DNA of 10,013 nucleotides, from the NCBI GenBank assembly GCA_019242465.1, contig JAFAVL010000007.1, positions 1 to 10,013 on the forward strand, written 5' to 3'. The notes below the pieces were generated by a model, which saw only the letters and a program-made list of their open reading frames with translations, was not told the origin of the DNA and did no database searches. The stretch comes from Chroococcidiopsidaceae cyanobacterium CP_BM_RX_35. Lineage in GTDB: Bacteria; Cyanobacteriota; Cyanobacteriia; Cyanobacteriales; Chroococcidiopsidaceae. The position numbers were made by a program, and so were the translations under genes. Below are positions 6,019 to 10,013 of this stretch, in pieces; position 1 is the first letter of the stretch; each line of letters starts with the position of its first letter.

Positions 6019-8163
6019 ATGTCTAAAGTCAAGGCAACGACTTCAGAACTTAACCTGAGCGACCCGAAGTATTATTTCAACCGCGAACTGAGTTGGTTAG
6101 AGTTCAATCGTCGGGTATTACACGAGGCTCTCGATCCCCGAACTCCACTTCTAGAGCAGCTGAAATTTGTCGCGATTTTTTGCTCTAATCTGGATGAATT
6201 TTTCATGGTTCGAGTCTCGGGGTTAAAAGAGCAGGTAGAAGCGCAGCTTAGAGAGTTGACCCCAGATGGGCGCACTCCTCAGCAACAGCTAGACGAGATC
6301 ACTCAGCACCTCCGCCCAATGGTAACCCAGCAGTATCAACTGTTTGAGCAAAAACTGCGTCCTCAGCTAGCAACTGTAGGTGTCCATATCCTCAACTATA
6401 CCGATATCAGTCAGGAACAGCGCCTCTATTTGCAAGGTTACTTTGAATCACGCATTTTTCCAGTCTTAACCCCACTAGCAGTAGATCCAGCTCATCCGTT
6501 TCCCTACATTTCCAACCTAAGTTTAAATCTAGCGGTGGTTGTCAAAGAGCCAGAGACTAGGGAAGAGAACTTCGCTCGAGTCAAAGTGCCAAACAGTCTA
6601 CCCCGATTTATTCCGTTCCCGCAGGAATTGCAGCAGCAAGATGGACAGTCCAGCATCTGGGTTGGCGTTCCTCTAGAACAGGTGATTGCCCACAATCTAG
6701 AATCTTTATTTCCAGGCATGAATGTCCAAGATTGCTCCTTCTTTCGAGTGACTCGGGATGCTGATTTTGGGCTGGAGCAAGACGAAGGTGATGACCTGAT
6801 ACTGGCAATCCAACAAGAACTCCGTCAGCGTCGGGTAGGTGGATCTGTAATGCGGCTCGAAATTCAAGCCTCTACTCCTACCTCTGTCCGAGAGACTTTG
6901 ATGTCAAAGATGCAGCTAACGGAGACGGATGTCTACGAAAGCGAGGGATTACTAGGTTTAAAAGACTTAATGTCCTTTATGGCACTGCCGTTGCCTGAAA
7001 TCAAAGATCCACCCTGGACACCCACAATTCCGCGACGACTGCGATGGTTAAACGAGCTTGCTGACACTCGTTCTGCTCTAGACACGGAAGAGGCAAAAGA
7101 TATTTTCTCTGTGATTCGCCAACAGGATTTACTCGTGCATCATCCCTACGAGTCCTTCACCGTATCTGTAGAGCAGTTCATTACACAAGCTGCTCTTGAT
7201 CCGCAGGTACTAGCGATTAAAATGACGCTTTACCGCACCTCTGGGGATTCGCCAATCGTCAAAGCTCTGATTGCTGCTGCGGAGAACGGCAAACAAGTTG
7301 CTGTTCTAGTGGAGCTGAAAGCTCGCTTTGATGAGGAGAGCAATGTTGGTTGGGCACGCCAGCTAGAAAGTTCGGGTGTGCATGTGGTGTACGGACTGAT
7401 GGGTTTAAAAACCCATACCAAGGTAGTGCTGGTTGTGCGTCAAGAGGGGAACTCCATCCGTCGCTATGTTCACATCGGGACAGGCAACTACAATTCTAAA
7501 ACAGCGAAGCTATATACTGACTTGGGCTTGTTGAGCTGTCGAGACGACTTAGGGGCTGACTTAACCGATTTGTTTAACTACCTGACGGGTCTATCTAAGC
7601 AAAAATCTTACCGCAAGTTGCTGGTGGCTCCGGTGACGCTGCGCGAACGTATGGTTGCCCTCATCCGCCGGGAGATTGAACACTGTCAGAATGGTGGCTC
7701 TGGTCGTATCGTCGCCAAAATGAACTCGTTGGTTGACCCCCAAATCATGAGGACGCTATATGAAGCCTCCCAGGCTGGAGTGCAGATCGATCTGATTGTG
7801 CGCGGCATGTGCTGTCTACGTCCCGGCATTAAAGGTGTGAGTGAGAATATTCGAGTCATCAGCATCATCGGCCGCTACCTAGAACACTCCCGCATCTTCC
7901 ACTTCCACAATCATGGTCAGGAAGAGGTGTTTATTGGCAGTGCAGACTGGATGTCTCGCAATTTAGACCGACGGGTGGAGGCAGTGACTCCAGTTGAAGA
8001 CCCTGATATTGCCAAAGAGCTGAAAGAACTGCTAGACATTTTCCTGGCAGATAACCGTCAAGCCTGGGAGCTTCAGTCAGACGGCTCCTACATTCAGCGT
8101 CGCCCGACTGACCATCATCCAGAAAAAAGTGCTCAAAATATTTTGATGGAACGAGTACGGTAA
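6019..8163 (+). CDS. ppk1: Polyphosphate kinase 1
   Basis: Membrane-associated or cytosolic enzyme that reversibly polymerises the gamma-phosphate of ATP into inorganic polyphosphate, through a phosphohistidine intermediate. The 714-residue protein is full length. The N-terminal domain contains YYFNRELSWLEFNRRVL and SNLDEFFMVRV, with N57 at the ATP-contacting position. A middle phosphate-handling domain follows at about 120-310. Catalytic domain C1 has KMTLYRTSGDSPIV and VELKARFDEESN. The nucleophile is H466 in GLKTHTK; the second family histidine is H485 in VHIGTGNYNSKTAKLYTD, the same 19-residue spacing as in E. coli. C2 has RGMCCLRPG, RYLEHSRIF (H623) and SADWMSRNLDRR. No Shine-Dalgarno precedes the ATG, but an in-frame stop at 5935 and the lack of another ATG support this start. 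Its 3' end overlaps a truncated-haemoglobin remnant on the other strand. Confidence 0.97.
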   Translation: MSKVKATTSELNLSDPKYYFNRELSWLEFNRRVLHEALDPRTPLLEQLKFVAIFCSNLDEFFMVRVSGLKEQVEAQLRELTPDGRTPQQQLDEITQHLRPMVTQQYQLFEQKLRPQLATVGVHILNYTDISQEQRLYLQGYFESRIFPVLTPLAVDPAHPFPYISNLSLNLAVVVKEPETREENFARVKVPNSLPRFIPFPQELQQQDGQSSIWVGVPLEQVIAHNLESLFPGMNVQDCSFFRVTRDADFGLEQDEGDDLILAIQQELRQRRVGGSVMRLEIQASTPTSVRETLMSKMQLTETDVYESEGLLGLKDLMSFMALPLPEIKDPPWTPTIPRRLRWLNELADTRSALDTEEAKDIFSVIRQQDLLVHHPYESFTVSVEQFITQAALDPQVLAIKMTLYRTSGDSPIVKALIAAAENGKQVAVLVELKARFDEESNVGWARQLESSGVHVVYGLMGLKTHTKVVLVVRQEGNSIRRYVHIGTGNYNSKTAKLYTDLGLLSCRDDLGADLTDLFNYLTGLSKQKSYRKLLVAPVTLRERMVALIRREIEHCQNGGSGRIVAKMNSLVDPQIMRTLYEASQAGVQIDLIVRGMCCLRPGIKGVSENIRVISIIGRYLEHSRIFHFHNHGQEEVFIGSADWMSRNLDRRVEAVTPVEDPDIAKELKELLDIFLADNRQAWELQSDGSYIQRRPTDHHPEKSAQNILMERVR

Positions 8164-8234
8164 AAATCATCCACAATCTGTTCAACAGCCTGCTGTCCAC
8201 CTCGTTTCTCGTATAAGGTTGTTGGTGTCTGCAT
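8133..8234 (-). pseudogene. Truncated haemoglobin (group I) N-terminal remnant
   Basis: A minus-strand frame starts with ATG at 8234-8232 and ends at a TGA at 8135-8133, encoding 33 residues. Residues 7-25 read LYEKRGGQQAVEQIVDDFY, which is helix A/B of group I truncated haemoglobins (consensus LYEKLGG..AV...VD.FY; cyanobacterial GlbN starts in the same way). Similarity stops around residue 26 (near 8157), where the reading enters the antisense of the ppk1 C-terminus. The haem-binding histidine and about 80% of the ~120-residue domain are missing, so it cannot bind haem. The break lies at the end of ppk1, suggesting a deletion or rearrangement fused the two. It is on the same strand as, and downstream of, the NADAR gene. 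A weak AAAG lies 3-4 bases before the ATG. The match is from memory, but the motif is distinctive. Confidence 0.68.
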
Positions 8235-8287
8235 ATTCTTTGCCGCACAAATGAGTTTGACGCTGAAATTGTACAGAGGCGCTGAAT

Positions 8288-8334
8288 ACCTAAGCCACTA
8301 CCTTCAAACCTCATTTGCAGGTAGTGGCTTAGGT
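8288..8334. repeat. Perfect 15-bp inverted repeat (long hairpin)
   Basis: ACCTAAGCCACTACC (8288-8302) and its exact reverse complement (8320-8334) flank a 17-nt loop. The loop can extend the stem by one more pair and, after one mismatch, by CAAA/TTTG (8305-8308 with 8314-8317), leaving a 5-nt tip. The right arm encodes the last codons (KPLPANEV and stop region) of the NADAR gene. It lies between convergent genes and might end or stabilise either transcript, but no T-run follows on either strand, so a classical intrinsic terminator is not supported. Confidence 0.8.
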
Positions 8335-8798
8335 CTTGCCTTGTCGTCAGTGCAGCGCTGCCCAATTTCTTGACGAACAGTCATAAGAATTTGACCTAAA
8401 TGGTTTTGACCAGTCTTATTCTCTCCCCAGCCCCAGTAATAATCAGTTGGAGAGTTTTCCACAATCAACTGATTGCCTGTGGAAATTAGCATTACTGCTA
8501 TATCTGCGTGAGTGAGAAACTTTTTGAGTACTGCAGTTCGCATCACTTGAATTTTGACCTGTTCCCAGTCAGGACGGACTTGGCGAGTGCAATCGCGTCC
8601 CAATAACGCCGCCTCAGCTGGTGTTGGAGCAGCATGAATTATGGGAATGAGCGCCGCATCTACTGTGCCCATAAATTTTTGTGCTTGGTAGTAATGCTCA
8701 ACTGTTGACCAGTACTTACTCTGTAACTGAATCCCGTGGGGCGAGAAGTTAGAAAAACAGCCATATGGTTCATCCACTTTGTAAAAGTAAATTGTCAT
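8304..8798 (-). CDS. NADAR-domain protein (YbiA family N-glycosidase)
   Basis: A 164-residue single-domain protein, matching the ~150-160 residues of the YbiA/NADAR (DUF1768) family. Landmarks are IYFYKVDEPYGCFSNFSPHGI (3-23), YWSTVEHYYQAQKF (29-42) with E34 a likely catalytic acid, and SPTDYYWGWGENKTGQNHLG (116-135) followed by QILMTVRQEI. Members cleave N-glycosidic bonds: bacterial and plant relatives hydrolyse reactive early intermediates of riboflavin synthesis, and others remove ADP-ribose from guanine bases in anti-phage or toxin settings. No DarT-like toxin or riboflavin gene is visible nearby, so housekeeping damage control is the simpler guess. The ATG at 8798 has no clear Shine-Dalgarno, yet the family N-terminus begins there. 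The last ~12 residues (after QRCTDD) coincide with the hairpin and are likely not part of the core fold. Confidence 0.9.
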   Translation of the reverse strand: MTIYFYKVDEPYGCFSNFSPHGIQLQSKYWSTVEHYYQAQKFMGTVDAALIPIIHAAPTPAEAALLGRDCTRQVRPDWEQVKIQVMRTAVLKKFLTHADIAVMLISTGNQLIVENSPTDYYWGWGENKTGQNHLGQILMTVRQEIGQRCTDDKARPKPLPANEV

Positions 8799-8819
8799 AA
8801 ACGGACTTAACTAAGAGCT

Positions 8820-8849
8820 AATTTAGAATTTAGACTGAGAATTTAGACT
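8820..8849. repeat. Short direct repeats in the NADAR-hpnH gap
   Basis: GAATTTAGACT occurs at 8826-8836 and again at 8839-8849 (13-bp period), preceded by a partial copy AATTTAG at 8820-8826. They lie 22-51 bp upstream of the NADAR start codon, within the place expected for its promoter. They could be protein-binding iterons or a slippage product. Confidence 0.6.
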
Positions 8850-8863
8850 AACTTCATAATTTT

Positions 8864-9004
8864 ATGCCCACAGGTAACTTTCAAAAGACCAGCTGGGGTT
8901 GGCAGTTGTCTCAACTCCAGCAACAACTGGGGAATAGGAAAATGGCGAATAGTCCGACGTCAGCTAGCTTCCTGAGAAATCTGGTATACTTTGGTGCAAA
9001 GTGA
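8864..9004 (+). pseudogene. Fragment resembling the N-terminus of a DUF4129 protein
   Basis: A 46-codon frame runs from ATG at 8864 to TGA at 9002-9004. Its first ~23 residues contain FQKTSWGWQLSQLQQQLG, which from memory resembles the start of cyanobacterial DUF4129 membrane-associated proteins (F.K.S..WQL.QLQQ..GEW.E). After this the resemblance is lost. A shift of one base at about 8929-8932 would give a GE followed by TAG where the family usually has GEW, consistent with decay by frameshift plus a stop. No Shine-Dalgarno precedes the ATG. The rest of the expected protein, including membrane helices and the C-terminal domain, is missing. Alternatively it is a real small peptide or leader of hpnH. 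The assignment is tentative. Confidence 0.4.
8982..8990 (+). promoter_or_regulatory. Probable extended -10 promoter of hpnH
   Basis: TGGTATACT contains a TG-N extension and a TATACT hexamer (8985-8990), about 62 bp before the hpnH ATG, giving a leader of roughly 55 nt. No good -35 is seen, as is usual for extended -10 promoters. It lies inside the DUF4129-like fragment, supporting that fragment's loss of coding function. Confidence 0.45.
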
Positions 9005-9034
9005 GGATAACCGCTTCTGCTTAAGGTTTGGTAC

Positions 9035-9048
9035 AAGGAGGAAGGAAG
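9035..9048 (+). promoter_or_regulatory. hpnH: Strong ribosome-binding site of hpnH
   Basis: AAGGAGGAAGGAAG gives a near-perfect Shine-Dalgarno (AAGGAGG, 9035-9041), 11 bases before the ATG at 9053, and fixes that start. It is the best such site in the window; rsmA and ppk1 lack one. Confidence 0.8.
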
Positions 9049-9052
9049 AGCA

Positions 9053-10013
9053 ATGCGTTTCCCCATCGGTTTTACTATGGCTCAGACTAGGCATCGCGCC
9101 AGAATGGAAAAAGTTGGGCAGAAGCGTTATCCAACAGTATTAATGCTCGAACCGCTCTATACCTGTAACCTCGCCTGTATTGGCTGCTCGGTTGAACGCC
9201 ACACGGGCAAGCTTAAAGATCGCATGACACTGGAAACCTGCTTCAAGGCTGTTGACGATTGCGGTGCGCCGATTGTTAACATCTGCGGTGGTGAACCCAC
9301 CCTCTACCCTGAACTTAAAGAATTAATTGCAGGTCTGATTGCCCGGAATAAGTACATTATCCTCTGCACCAACGCGCTTCTGCTAGACAGTAAGCTCTAT
9401 GGCGTGATTCCACCCAGCAATCATCTTTTCTTGATGATCCATCTAGACGGGATGCGTGAGACACATGACTTTGTTTGCAACCGTCAGGGCGTTTTTGACA
9501 GAGCCATTGAGATGATCCAGAAGGGTAAGGAACTCGGATACTACGTCTACCTTAATACCACTGTTTATAAAGAAACGCAGGTGGAAGAGGTTAAAGCGCT
9601 GTGTAAACTAGTGGACGAACTGAAGGCAAACGGTATCCTAGTTGCACCTGGCTATGAGTACGAGAGTGTAGAGAGTGATCTTTTCCTTACAAAGGAGCAA
9701 ATCCACGAAAAGTTCCACGCTATCCGCGAGTTCTCCAGTCAGTATAAGCTCAACGCCACTCCGATGTTCATGGAGTTCGCGGCGGGTTTGCGGGAATTGC
9801 CTTGCTCCCCTTGGTCTACAGTCAACTATACACCGAAGGGCTGGAAGGCTCCTTGCTACCTGATTGAAGGCGAAGGATATTTTGAGGACTGGAAAGACTT
9901 CTGGAATCAGACCAATTGGACCTACTGGGAGAGCCGCCAGGATGGTCGTTGCCAGAACTGCAAAATGCACAGCGGCTTTGAACACAGTGCTGTTGAAGAG
10001 TCCATGAAGACCG
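9053..10013 (+). CDS. hpnH: Adenosylhopane synthase, radical SAM HpnH (3' end outside window)
   Basis: Radical SAM enzyme that adds a 5'-deoxyadenosyl group to diploptene, forming adenosylhopane, the first step toward extended (C35) hopanoids of the membranes. 320 complete codons are visible, and family members are usually about 330-390 residues, so little is missing. MRFPIGFTMAQTRHRARM is the family-typical start. The [4Fe-4S]-binding CX3CX2C is TCNLACIGC, with C38, C42 and C45. GGEP (79-82) is the SAM amino-group contact, and LCTNALLL follows on the next strand. MIHLDGMRETHDFVCNRQGVFD and VAPGYEYE are conserved in HpnH. The C-terminal DUF3463-like region has PWSTVNYTPKGWKAPCYL and GRCQNCKMHSGFE (C300, C303). 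It has its own likely promoter and does not share a transcript with ispE. The antisense frame over 9638-9985 is a shadow. Confidence 0.96.
   Translation, partial: MRFPIGFTMAQTRHRARMEKVGQKRYPTVLMLEPLYTCNLACIGCSVERHTGKLKDRMTLETCFKAVDDCGAPIVNICGGEPTLYPELKELIAGLIARNKYIILCTNALLLDSKLYGVIPPSNHLFLMIHLDGMRETHDFVCNRQGVFDRAIEMIQKGKELGYYVYLNTTVYKETQVEEVKALCKLVDELKANGILVAPGYEYESVESDLFLTKEQIHEKFHAIREFSSQYKLNATPMFMEFAAGLRELPCSPWSTVNYTPKGWKAPCYLIEGEGYFEDWKDFWNQTNWTYWESRQDGRCQNCKMHSGFEHSAVEESMKT

Noticed and set aside
7931..8365. Minus-strand frame of 144 codons across the end of ppk1
   Set aside because: It overlaps ppk1 and the NADAR 3' end in other frames; the true signal on this strand is the truncated-haemoglobin stub in a different frame.
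9638..9985. Minus-strand frame of 115 codons
   Set aside because: Fully antisense to hpnH, whose motifs run through the same bases.

Overview
The window looks like a chromosomal segment from a cyanobacterium. Four HIP1 octamers (GCGATCGC) lie between 3496 and 5767. The gene set also fits: rsmA-ispE followed by a DUF3082-type membrane protein, a cyanobacterial-style ppk1, and the hopanoid gene hpnH. I cannot name genus or species. I found no rRNA, tRNA, CRISPR array, intact insertion sequence or phage gene.

Region 1 (1-2371, plus strand) has an accessory, stress-related flavour. It holds the C-terminal part of an AraC-family regulator that is cut by the window edge, a decayed glutathione S-transferase fragment, a single-domain cupin protein, and an NmrA/isoflavone-reductase-like NAD(P)H oxidoreductase. 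No HIP1 site was seen here.

Region 2 (2493-5861, minus strand) is a tight run of five genes, probably one operon read from right to left. The order is rsmA (16S rRNA dimethyltransferase), ispE (MEP-pathway kinase, overlapping rsmA by 19 bp), a two-helix DUF3082-like membrane protein, an atypical SDR/epimerase-like protein and a 91-residue protein of unknown function. All later gaps are under 50 bp.

Region 3 (5862-8163) starts with a short divergent promoter region and then ppk1, a complete polyphosphate kinase of 714 residues with both active-site histidines of the family.

Region 4 (8133-9052) is a junction zone. On the minus strand it has the first ~25 codons of a truncated-haemoglobin gene whose remainder is missing, running into the end of ppk1. 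It also has a long perfect inverted repeat overlapping the end of a NADAR/YbiA-family N-glycosidase gene. Next come short direct repeats, and then a 46-codon fragment resembling the N-terminus of a cyanobacterial DUF4129 protein.

Region 5 (9053-10013) is hpnH, the radical-SAM enzyme that makes adenosylhopane. It is nearly complete, with its 3' end outside the window.

Metabolically, ispE supplies isoprenoid precursors and hpnH acts late in hopanoid synthesis, but they are not in one transcription unit here. The most notable signals are three previously hidden gene remnants (GST, truncated haemoglobin, DUF4129-like) and the hairpin at 8288-8334. I see no convincing new multi-gene system.
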